Below, one piece after another: positions 57,053 to 64,000 of a stretch of 64,000 nucleotides of DNA. Position 1 is the first letter of the stretch. The number at the start of each line of letters is the position of its first letter. This DNA is from Puniceicoccaceae bacterium (GTDB lineage Bacteria; Verrucomicrobiota; Verrucomicrobiia; Opitutales; Coraliomargaritaceae), in assembly GCA_902587165.1 (NCBI GenBank), contig CACIKF010000007.1, positions 24,562 to 88,561 of the forward strand. The letters are read 5' to 3'. The notes under the pieces are model-generated. The model saw nothing but the letters and a program-made list of their open reading frames with translations. It was not told where the DNA came from and searched no databases. The translations under genes were made by a program, and so were the position numbers.

Positions 57053-57520
57053 CTACTCTGCTCTGAGTTCCTTGAGTAGATGCTGACAACCGTCTTCAAT
57101 CAGGTCCATGACGTGCTCGAAGCCGCGCTCACCGCCGTAATACGGATCGGGCACTTCAGTCTCTTCGTGCTCAGTGCAATAATCGCAGAAGAGTTTAATC
57201 TTATCTGAATATTGTCCCTTGTGATCCAGACTGTGCGCAGCAGATAGGTTATCTTGATCCATCGCGAGGATTAGATCGTAGTGATCTAGATCTGCGCTCT
57301 CTAATTGTTGCGAACTACCGATTACGGGGATTCCTCGCTCACGCATTACCTCTTGCATGCGACTATCCGGCGGCGAACCATGGTGAAAACCAATTGTTCC
57401 AGCTGACTCAATTTCGAATTGATCGCTGAGTCCCGCTTGATCGACCAAATGTTGCAAGACACAATGGCCCGCAGGAGAACGACAAATATTGCCCATACAG
57501 AGGAAGAGGATGCGGTGCAT
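57053..57520 (-). CDS. Low-molecular-weight protein-tyrosine phosphatase
   Basis: A 155-residue phosphatase with the P-loop C-M-G-N-I-C-R-S (Cys8, Arg14) and the late V-P-D-P-Y general-acid Asp. Such enzymes often act with surface-polysaccharide tyrosine kinases, but none is nearby. It is convergent with hisF; a weak GCTTGT/ACAAGC hairpin at 57009-57027 lies between them. Confidence 0.94.
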   Translation of the reverse strand: MHRILFLCMGNICRSPAGHCVLQHLVDQAGLSDQFEIESAGTIGFHHGSPPDSRMQEVMRERGIPVIGSSQQLESADLDHYDLILAMDQDNLSAAHSLDHKGQYSDKIKLFCDYCTEHEETEVPDPYYGGERGFEHVMDLIEDGCQHLLKELRAE

Positions 57521-57619
57521 AAGGGGAGTTATTAGCTGGATATTTGTAATTCTAAGTAAAACAAAAAGCGCTTATGAAATAGAGCAGAAGTTCAACGCTC
57601 AGCTTCCAATAAACAAGTA

Positions 57620-58609
57620 TTAACTGACAAGCCCATATTGTGCGATGTGTGCATGCGCGACACGTTCAAGGTCATCGATCTGATTAACTTGGCCGAGCGA
57701 ACCACGGATTTTACGTGAGCCCTCCATCCCTTTAGTTAGAGCAATAAACTTTGGGCGCATCCAGCGTAGGTCGCCATGTTTTTTCTCGCGAAATGGCCGT
57801 GCCATAATTCTGCGCGTATATTCGATAATCGTCTCCCAGCGCTCAGCGATACTTGGTGGTTCGGGCACTTCGCCGTACTTAAGATAGTGCTTAATATCAC
57901 GAAAAATCCACGGGTAACCTAAGGCGGCACGACCAATCATTAATCCAGCGCAGTTAGTCTGCTCGCGTATTCGAATCACGTCTGCTGCACAAGTAATATT
58001 GCCGTTACCGATCACGGGAATCGTTAACTCATTGGCCACCTCAGCTATGATAGGCCAGTTAGCGTCACCACGATATCCCTGTTCTTTTGTGCGACCATGG
58101 ATAGCCAAAGCTTGCGCCCCTTCACCTTCCGCAATCCGACCCACTTCTTTCGCCACAATATTGTCATCATCCCAACCCGTGCGGATCTTTACCGTGACAG
58201 GTGTTTGGGGCACAGCCCTGACCACGGCAGATGTGACTTGGCCGAGTCTTTCTGGGTTTCGTAGCATCGAAGATCCAGCATCCATGCAAATTACACGGTC
58301 AGCGGGGCAACCGAAGTTGATGTCGATAAAGTTTGGCCGTAAGCGATCTGTTAACATCCGCGCGGCATTGGCCATTGACTCAGGATTGGAGCCGAAGATT
58401 TGCACCCCCATCGGACGCTGCGCCTCGGTGAAATCGACCGTCTCCCAGAGCTTAGGATCCTCGCGCGTTAGCGCATCTGCTTGAACAAACTCTGTTACCA
58501 TGACATCCGCGCCCTGCTGCTTGCAGAACTCGCGAAAAACGATATCGGTAAAACGTGCCATCGGGGCAAGGTAGAGCGGGAATTGCCCGTTTTGGAACCA
58601 AGGTAACAT
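57620..58609 (-). CDS. dus: tRNA-dihydrouridine synthase
   Basis: A 329-residue FMN enzyme reducing uridine in tRNA. It starts with A-P-M-A-R-F-T-D and has D-I-N-F-G-C-P (catalytic Cys), V-K-I-R-T-G-W and I-H-G-R-T-K-E-Q. The layout fits a DusB-like protein. The gene lies 4 bases after the small gene upstream on the minus strand, so they are likely co-transcribed. Confidence 0.94.
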   Translation of the reverse strand: MLPWFQNGQFPLYLAPMARFTDIVFREFCKQQGADVMVTEFVQADALTREDPKLWETVDFTEAQRPMGVQIFGSNPESMANAARMLTDRLRPNFIDINFGCPADRVICMDAGSSMLRNPERLGQVTSAVVRAVPQTPVTVKIRTGWDDDNIVAKEVGRIAEGEGAQALAIHGRTKEQGYRGDANWPIIAEVANELTIPVIGNGNITCAADVIRIREQTNCAGLMIGRAALGYPWIFRDIKHYLKYGEVPEPPSIAERWETIIEYTRRIMARPFREKKHGDLRWMRPKFIALTKGMEGSRKIRGSLGQVNQIDDLERVAHAHIAQYGLVS

Positions 58610-58613
58610 TGTC

Positions 58614-58847
58614 TTAAATCTTATATGTCTGGACTAATGCCTTGGCTTTTCGCTTTGAGCCGCCAGGCGTGGCTCTACTGGAAGCGATTTTTTCTAAGAC
58701 TTGAATCACTGCCCGAGATGGTAAGAGATCGAGGATAAAATTCTCCTCTAGAATCTCGCCAAGGCGCTTGAGCGCTTTTTCACGGCTCTTTAATTCCGTA
58801 ACTTCTGAGCGGATTTGGTTGATTAAGTCTTTTTCCTCGGGCGTCAT
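58614..58847 (-). CDS. Small hypothetical helical protein before dus
   Basis: A 77-residue, strongly helical, charged protein. The frame extends to 58925 but the ATG at 58847 gives the sequence M-T-P-E-E-K-D and avoids overlapping the divergent ABC gene. A C-terminal basic tail (G-G-S-K-R-K-A-K-A) is notable. The gene sits 4 bases ahead of dus. Function unknown. Confidence 0.62.
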   Translation of the reverse strand: MTPEEKDLINQIRSEVTELKSREKALKRLGEILEENFILDLLPSRAVIQVLEKIASSRATPGGSKRKAKALVQTYKI

Positions 58848-58873
58848 ATTAAAAGATAGAAACCCTCTACGAT

Positions 58874-60010
58874 ATGCTTGTAAGTAAAAAAATACGCAGC
58901 TTTGCCACCTTCTTGGCTCTGTCATGCATTCATATGCTAGTGGCTCATGCCGATGAGCCGCTAGCGCGCGAAGTCGACTATGCCAAAAACTTTACGATCG
59001 AAGAATATGCGAACTATAAGCTATTAACCGTCAGTAACGCCTACCGGAATGCAAGTAGTGTACATCGCTACGCCCTAGTCGAGAGCGGCGCTACATTACC
59101 TGATGACTTACCCCGAGATACGGTCGTCATTCGTACACCGGTGCAGCGAGTAGTCATAATGGAAACCGTCTATGTTGGCTACCTAGACGCCCTCGGTCAG
59201 CTCGATCAGATCTGCGGTGCAGCAAGCGCAAGCTACATTAACCACCCAAAAGTCATCCATGGCGTCGAATCGGGCGACATTAAACACATCCAATCGGGGC
59301 AAAAGCTAAACATCGAGCGACTCCTTCTGCTTCAACCAGATTTAATACTCACTACAAACATCGGCGAGGGGCAGATGGACGTTTCCCCGCAACTGCAACG
59401 TGCTGGCCTGCCCGTCGTTTTAACTGCGGGCTATATGGAGCACCATCCACTTGCTCGCACTGAGTGGCTGAAATTCCTTGCCGCGTTCTTCGAGACCGAG
59501 GATCGCAGTAACGAGATCTTCAACTCGATCAAAGCTCAGTATACTGGCTTATTAGACAAAACCAAAGGCATCGACGAGCGACCCAGTGTATTCTGCGGTG
59601 CTCCCTACTCTGGTTCATGGCATGTGCCGGGGGGCGATAGCTTTATTGCTAGGGCGATCCAGGATGCGGGTGCTCACTATCTCTGGGCAGATGATCCTAG
59701 CCGAGGCAGCCTTCCGCTCGATACAGAACGCGTTTTCCTCAGAGCCGCAGAAGCCGACTACTGGATTCACCCCAGCCACTACCGCAGCCTCAGCGAGCTC
59801 TTCAACGCCGACCCGCGCTTCGCTAAATTTGGTGCTGCGCAGACCAGCCAAGTATTTAATAACACCCGCCAAGTTAGCAAAAACGGTGGCAACAACATCT
59901 GGGAACGCGGCATCGTCCACCCCGAAGAAGTCTTAGCTGACCTCATTAAAATTTTCCACCCCGACCTACTGCCAGAACACGAGCTCATCTACTACGAGAA
60001 TTTGCAATAA
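58874..60010 (+). CDS. FecB/BtuF-type substrate-binding protein of an ABC importer
   Basis: A 378-residue exported protein with a signal peptide ending near A-H-A-D. The periplasmic binding fold shows V-V-I-M-E-T-V-Y-V-G, L-N-I-E-R-L-L-L-L-Q-P-D-L-I-L-T and Y-M-E-H-H-P-L-A-R-T-E-W. It belongs to the helical-backbone metal/siderophore/B12 group. Ligand cannot be told: no riboswitch or iron box was seen upstream. The next two genes encode the permease and ATPase. Confidence 0.9.
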   Translation: MLVSKKIRSFATFLALSCIHMLVAHADEPLAREVDYAKNFTIEEYANYKLLTVSNAYRNASSVHRYALVESGATLPDDLPRDTVVIRTPVQRVVIMETVYVGYLDALGQLDQICGAASASYINHPKVIHGVESGDIKHIQSGQKLNIERLLLLQPDLILTTNIGEGQMDVSPQLQRAGLPVVLTAGYMEHHPLARTEWLKFLAAFFETEDRSNEIFNSIKAQYTGLLDKTKGIDERPSVFCGAPYSGSWHVPGGDSFIARAIQDAGAHYLWADDPSRGSLPLDTERVFLRAAEADYWIHPSHYRSLSELFNADPRFAKFGAAQTSQVFNNTRQVSKNGGNNIWERGIVHPEEVLADLIKIFHPDLLPEHELIYYENLQ

Positions 60011-60073
60011 ATGTGAGTTTTCATTGGCCAACTAGCACCTTGGTATCAGATTATAAGCATTCCGCCAACTATC

Positions 60074-61126
60074 GTGACAAAGTTAAAAACAGCGACTTCC
60101 CAGAGGCTTGGGGGCTTTACCCTCATTGCGGTGGCGACCTTTACCATGTTCCTACTGAGCATCTGCTTAGGTAGTGTGGACTTCTCGCTGAGCGAAGTGC
60201 TGCAGACTCTGCTCGGTCATGGCGATTCCAATGCAGTGCACCGTCAAATCATCCTCGATTTTCGGCTACCACAGGTGCTCACCGCCTTGCTCTCTGGTGC
60301 AGCCCTCGGCACGGCCGGACTGCTAATGCAGACGGTCTTTCGAAATCCCTTGGCTGACCCCTTTGTGTTGGGGGTCAACTCAGGCGCCAGCTTAGGAGTG
60401 GCCATCGTGCTACTCGCAATAGGTCCAATTGGCTTGAGCTTAACCGACGGCCTCGCTGGCTCGGGGCAGATGCTCTTGATATTCGCCTCAAGTGGCGGCG
60501 CGGCAGCAACGCTCTTTATCGTGCTGCTGCTCTCGCGTAGGGTAGACATCATGTCTGTGCTAATCATTGGCCTAATGATTAGCTACACAATCGGGGCTTT
60601 AGTTAGCATACTCATGTTTTTCAGCATGGCGGAGCGCTTGCAGTCCTTCATCAATTGGTCTTTTGGCGACTATGGTAACGTGAGCTGGTCGCAGATGCGC
60701 TACTTCGGACCCGCGATTCTATCTGGCATAGTCCTAAGCTCTTTATTTATGAAGCCGCTCGACGCACTACTATTGGGTGAACGTTACGCAGAGAGCGTGG
60801 GCACGCGGACGAAACAAGTGCGCTTCTTTGTATTACTCGGCGCATCCCTACTGGCAGGCACAGTAACGGGCTTCTGTGGACCGATCGGTTTTCTTGGCAT
60901 CGCTGCGCCGCACCTCAGCCGCTATCTATTCCAGACAAATAATCACCAAGTGCTGATCCCTGCTTCCATTCTTGTCGGCGCCTTCCTCTCAGTCTCGGCC
61001 GACTTTGTAGCACGTGGCCCAGGCCTCGACGTGGTCTTGCCCCTGAATGCAATCACGGCGCTCATCGGTGCACCCGTGATCATAGCAGCGCTGGTCAAAC
61101 AAGGTAAAATGAAGCGACTTTTCTAA
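60074..61126 (+). CDS. FecCD-family ABC permease
   Basis: A 350-residue inner-membrane permease with about ten helices. Family signatures are [30 protein letters not shown] and [10 protein letters not shown]. It forms the translocation channel of the importer with the binding protein upstream and the ATPase one base after its stop. GTG start at 60074. Confidence 0.95.
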   Translation: MTKLKTATSQRLGGFTLIAVATFTMFLLSICLGSVDFSLSEVLQTLLGHGDSNAVHRQIILDFRLPQVLTALLSGAALGTAGLLMQTVFRNPLADPFVLGVNSGASLGVAIVLLAIGPIGLSLTDGLAGSGQMLLIFASSGGAAATLFIVLLLSRRVDIMSVLIIGLMISYTIGALVSILMFFSMAERLQSFINWSFGDYGNVSWSQMRYFGPAILSGIVLSSLFMKPLDALLLGERYAESVGTRTKQVRFFVLLGASLLAGTVTGFCGPIGFLGIAAPHLSRYLFQTNNHQVLIPASILVGAFLSVSADFVARGPGLDVVLPLNAITALIGAPVIIAALVKQGKMKRLF

Positions 61127-61127
61127 G

Positions 61128-62174
61128 ATGGGGGCGCAAGTAAAAATCACAGCAAAGCAGCTAAGTATCGGCTATCAACATAGTGCGGTAGAGACGATAG
61201 TAGCTAGCGGGCTCGACTGCTCGCTTCGTGGTGGTGAGTTCGTCTGCTTACTGGGCCCCAACGGAGCTGGTAAATCGACTTTAATCAGAACGCTGGCTGG
61301 AATGCAGAAACCATTGGCGGGAGAGCTGCGACTCTCAGGCAAAGTAATGCGCGACATCGCACCACGTGAACGCGCACGAGCGGTCAGTGTGGTGCTGACG
61401 GAAGCGATGCCCTCAGGTATGATGGACGCTTACTCTCTAGTCTCTCTCGGACGACACCCCTACTCAGGTTGGTTTGGTGGACTGACTAGTCAAGATCGTG
61501 AACGAATCGATTGGTCGATCGACGCCGTCGGCGCAAGGCCACTAGCCAATCGCCAAGTATCCGAACTGAGTGACGGCGAACGGCAGAAAATATCGATCGC
61601 ACGGGCGCTGGCGCAGGAGGCAAAACTGATGCTGCTCGACGAGCCAACGGCCTTTCTTGACCTGCCGCGGCGCGTGGAGCTGATGTCGATCCTGCGTAAT
61701 CTGGCACATCAAGAAAATCTGGCATTACTTCTTTCAACACATGACCTTGAACTAGCACTACGTTTTGCGGACAGAGTCTGGTTGATGACGCCAGAAGGCA
61801 ACTTGTTGCAAGCTGCCCCCGAAGCACTAGCCCTGAACGGAAAGTTTGCGGAAGTTTTTGCTACTGAGAATCTAGATTGGGACGTAAGCACAGGTAGCTT
61901 TCGTGCTCACCCGGTGGCATGCTTAATGGTAAGATTGGAAGGCCAATGTATAGAAAGAGTATGGACACAGCGCGCGTTAGAGCGACTAGGCTTTGGGATT
62001 TCAGAGGATGATGGAGAGGCAGCCTTTTCTCTGAAAGTGAAAAAGAATTCGTGGGAGCTCGAACGGTTCGGCCTCAATCAAAATTTTGAAAATATTGAAT
62101 CCTTGATCGAGTGGATACGCTCAGTGGATTGGAAGGGTCAAATAGCGGCGAGTAAGCTTGCCAGACGCACTTAA
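61128..62174 (+). CDS. FecE-type ABC ATPase with extra C-terminal domain
   Basis: A 348-residue ATPase. Walker A is G-P-N-G-A-G-K-S-T, the signature is L-S-D-G-E-R-Q-K and Walker B L-L-L-D-E-P-T. The core ends near residue 260, as expected for FecE/BtuD-type proteins. About 85 residues follow ([20 protein letters not shown]) that the E. coli proteins lack; similar tails occur in some Bacteroidota ATPases as far as I recall. It lies one base after the permease stop. Confidence 0.94.
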   Translation: MGAQVKITAKQLSIGYQHSAVETIVASGLDCSLRGGEFVCLLGPNGAGKSTLIRTLAGMQKPLAGELRLSGKVMRDIAPRERARAVSVVLTEAMPSGMMDAYSLVSLGRHPYSGWFGGLTSQDRERIDWSIDAVGARPLANRQVSELSDGERQKISIARALAQEAKLMLLDEPTAFLDLPRRVELMSILRNLAHQENLALLLSTHDLELALRFADRVWLMTPEGNLLQAAPEALALNGKFAEVFATENLDWDVSTGSFRAHPVACLMVRLEGQCIERVWTQRALERLGFGISEDDGEAAFSLKVKKNSWELERFGLNQNFENIESLIEWIRSVDWKGQIAASKLARRT

Positions 62175-62379
62175 GATATTGTCTCACTAGCGTCCATTTG
62201 AAGGTCATTGGAAATGGTAGCGATGGCCTGCGCGAGCAACGCCGCCAGCACAAAGCAAGCGGCAAGTCTTTCAGACCGATGCAATTTTGATCATGGTAAG
62301 TTTCCAGAGGCGCTCTATATAGGGTAAAGTTATGAAAAGGCACTGAAAGCACGTGAAGATACCTGTAGTCTTCATTAAA

Positions 62380-63921
62380 TTACTTTTTCTTTTTCTTTTT
62401 CTTTTTAATATTCTTCGAATCTAAATGAATCAGCCCCTTCGGATTGAGTTTTAAAAAGTCCCGATGCATTTGCTGTATCTTAGCGGAGAACTCGGGGTTC
62501 CCCATTAAGTCGTCTGTCTCGAAGGGGTCCTGCTCTAGGTTGTAGAACTCATGAGGCTGCCCATCTCTTTTCAAAATCAACTTCCAAGCCTCATCCCGGT
62601 AAGAGAGGTCACCTTGCCCCTTGATTGTCTGCGTCATTAAGCTAATACGATGAGGTGTCGATATACTACCCTCCAGTTGGTGTTTAAAACTAATACTGTC
62701 GCGAGCTTGCCCTTCGGGGACCTCAAGGCCGAGCAGGTCACACAGAGTCTTATACAAATCTTGAATACCGGTTAGATGCGGATAAACCTCTCCACTCAAA
62801 ACACCTCCCGCAGGCCAACTCATTATCATCGGGATGCGGTGCCCACCTTCGTAAATCGACCCTTTTTTACCACGGTAGCCACCACTCGCATTGTGGCCCA
62901 AATGATCGGAATAATCTAGGCCCCCATTATCGCTGGCGAAAATAACGAGGGTATCTTCCAACTTTCCGTGCGCCTCAATTTCAGTAAGAAGCTTGCCAAC
63001 GATCAAATCGAGTTCGTAGAGCATATCAAGGTGCTCTGAGGGGAATTGCCCCTTAACGGGCATTCCGAAAAAATCAATCGGTGGTGAGTGAGGAATGTGT
63101 GCCGTTTCGGTGCAGAAATACATGAAGAAGGGCTTCTCGCTTCCGCTGGCTTTATTCTCGGCCATATGACGATCTAAAAAGGCAATCGCTTTATTTACCA
63201 TATCAATCGCGTAATTGTTACTCTCCCAACTTGGATCACCGAAACCATCATGTTTTGGACTGATTTTGGAAACCCCGTTGCCATTCGGATATTCCCCAGC
63301 CTTCCAGTCCACCAAACTTTCCTGATCGCCAAGCATCAAGTCGTTCTCAAAGTAGGCATAGGGATTATCCTGAATGCCCGCAGGTGTGGTAAAACTGTAA
63401 TTAAAGCCCATATCCCTAGGCCCACCAACGAGTGGCTTAGATAAATCAATCGTATCTAGAGGCGGGTGCCAGCTTTCGTCAAATCCGGCACTTGGGTCTC
63501 TCGGATACACATGTGCCCCCGTGTGCACCTTACCAAACATGGCAGTGTGATAGCCCACACCCATTAGGATTTGCGCAAGTGTTAGCTGCCCCTTCTTAAA
63601 CTGTGTGCCACCATTGTAATTCCAAGTACCGTAGGGCCGACGACCGCGCCAAGGATAGTTACCGCTTAACAAGCTATAGCGAGTCGGCGCGCAGACTGAA
63701 CTAGTCGAGTGCGCATCCAAAAAACGTAGACCATTGTCAGCTAAGCGCTGGATGTTGGGCATCGGCACCATCGCGTGTGGATAGTTCGCGGGGATGTCGC
63801 CAAAGCCAACATCGTCAGCCAGTATAATCAACACATTTGGCTGCACCTGCGCCGTCTGTCCAAAACACAAAGAACAAAGCGTAAGCACGCCAGCCACAGC
63901 CATTTTAAGTAGGGCATTCAT
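62380..63921 (-). CDS. Exported sulfatase with poly-lysine C-terminus
   Basis: A 513-residue sulfatase with a signal peptide (M-N-A-L-L-K-M...C-F-G-Q). The modification motif S-V-C-A-P-T-R (C-x-P-x-R with Cys77) is where formylglycine forms, and metal ligands include I-L-A-D-D-V-G and F-A-S-D-N-G-G. It should hydrolyse a sulfated glycan outside the cytoplasm. The last residues are eight lysines, encoded by hexamer repeats. Sulfatases are abundant in marine Verrucomicrobiota that degrade algal polysaccharides. No polysaccharide lyase is beside it. Confidence 0.95.
   Translation of the reverse strand: MNALLKMAVAGVLTLCSLCFGQTAQVQPNVLIILADDVGFGDIPANYPHAMVPMPNIQRLADNGLRFLDAHSTSSVCAPTRYSLLSGNYPWRGRRPYGTWNYNGGTQFKKGQLTLAQILMGVGYHTAMFGKVHTGAHVYPRDPSAGFDESWHPPLDTIDLSKPLVGGPRDMGFNYSFTTPAGIQDNPYAYFENDLMLGDQESLVDWKAGEYPNGNGVSKISPKHDGFGDPSWESNNYAIDMVNKAIAFLDRHMAENKASGSEKPFFMYFCTETAHIPHSPPIDFFGMPVKGQFPSEHLDMLYELDLIVGKLLTEIEAHGKLEDTLVIFASDNGGLDYSDHLGHNASGGYRGKKGSIYEGGHRIPMIMSWPAGGVLSGEVYPHLTGIQDLYKTLCDLLGLEVPEGQARDSISFKHQLEGSISTPHRISLMTQTIKGQGDLSYRDEAWKLILKRDGQPHEFYNLEQDPFETDDLMGNPEFSAKIQQMHRDFLKLNPKGLIHLDSKNIKKKKKKKK
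62383..62406 (-). repeat. Hexamer repeat (AAAAAG x4) in the 3' end of the sulfatase gene
   Basis: Four perfect copies of CTTTTT on the plus strand (AAAAAG on the coding strand), giving eight lysine codons just before the stop. The 6-base unit keeps the reading frame whatever the copy number, so it changes tail length rather than switching the gene off. Confidence 0.9.
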
Positions 63922-64000
63922 ATTTTAATCAATGAAAGAAAACGACCTTCGGATAATCATCCAAAGAGAAGATTGAAACATGCAGGACAACATAGCCAAT

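Noticed and set aside
62175..62379. Gap between the ABC ATPase and the sulfatase
   Set aside because: Short frames only, mostly overlapping the ATPase; no hairpin with T-run and no recognisable RNA.
63980..64000. ATG at 63980 open to the window edge, a possible divergent gene
   Set aside because: Only seven codons are visible, so it cannot be supported.

Overview
The window looks like a chromosomal segment of a Gram-negative marine-type Verrucomicrobiota bacterium, most likely class Opitutia near Puniceicoccales/Coraliomargarita. This placement rests on protein style rather than on any marker-gene tree. Supporting signs are an LptD-type outer-membrane protein, lipoprotein and signal-peptide proteins, menaquinone synthesis (MenB), a secreted sulfatase, a PAS protein with a C-terminal tail I associate with Verrucomicrobia, and almost no Shine-Dalgarno motifs ahead of start codons. 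There are no rRNA or tRNA genes, insertion sequences, CRISPR arrays or phage genes that I can support. Genes are dense and no gap exceeds 300 bases.

Layout. 1-7 kb: 5' part of trpF, a DCC-family protein, a tandem FKBP isomerase, a start/stop-overlapping trio (small protein, DUF983, putative 3-methyladenine glycosylase-like protein), a large M16 peptidase and a conserved acidic protein, ending at a shared terminator. 7-15.4 kb (minus): purH, metG, a lipoprotein of the endonuclease/exonuclease/phosphatase fold coupled to menB, slyX and glgB. 15.5-23.2 kb (plus): pntAb-pntB without pntAa, tsaB-like, alr with a non-standard start, lptD, scpA, two small hypotheticals and trxA. 23.4-25.5 kb (minus): tsf, rpsB with a structured leader, and an A-type Fe-S protein. 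25.6-28.1 kb: a Ser/Thr kinase overlapping rpoN (sigma-54). 28.2-35.6 kb: hemW-like, an M20 dipeptidase, yhbY-lspA, a hybrid histidine kinase, a membrane PAS protein and a YgjP-like metallopeptidase.

35.8-39.1 kb: an operon of circularly permuted ATP-grasp, alpha-E and transglutaminase-like proteins, a family set thought to make or attach peptide tags. It is preceded by a sequence matching the sigma-54 promoter consensus at all but one specified base. 39.2-42.1 kb (minus): mazG, an ArsC/Spx-like protein, a GreA-like protein, rpmG (Cys-less L33) and a UDP-glucuronate decarboxylase. 42.3-47 kb: a RecB-type nuclease fused to an XPD/DinG-type helicase, a SUI1/YciH factor with a small coupled partner, a membrane protein and a family-4-like uracil-DNA glycosylase.

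47.2-54.1 kb: a divergent L-rhamnose module. On the minus strand are a bifunctional rhamnulose-1-phosphate aldolase/dehydrogenase and an extra class II aldolase. On the plus strand are a DeoR regulator, rhamnulokinase and malate:quinone oxidoreductase. Two inverted repeats in the shared promoter region could be operators. Then come an unrecognised 591-residue protein, hisF, a low-molecular-weight phosphatase, dus and a small protein. 58.9-62.2 kb: a FecBCD-type ABC importer for a metal chelate. The window ends with a secreted sulfatase carrying a poly-lysine tail encoded by hexamer repeats.

The most interesting leads are the sigma-54 promoter candidate on the ATP-grasp/alpha-E/transglutaminase operon (with rpoN 8 kb away, coupled to a kinase), the nuclease-XPD helicase fusion, and the near absence of Shine-Dalgarno sites.
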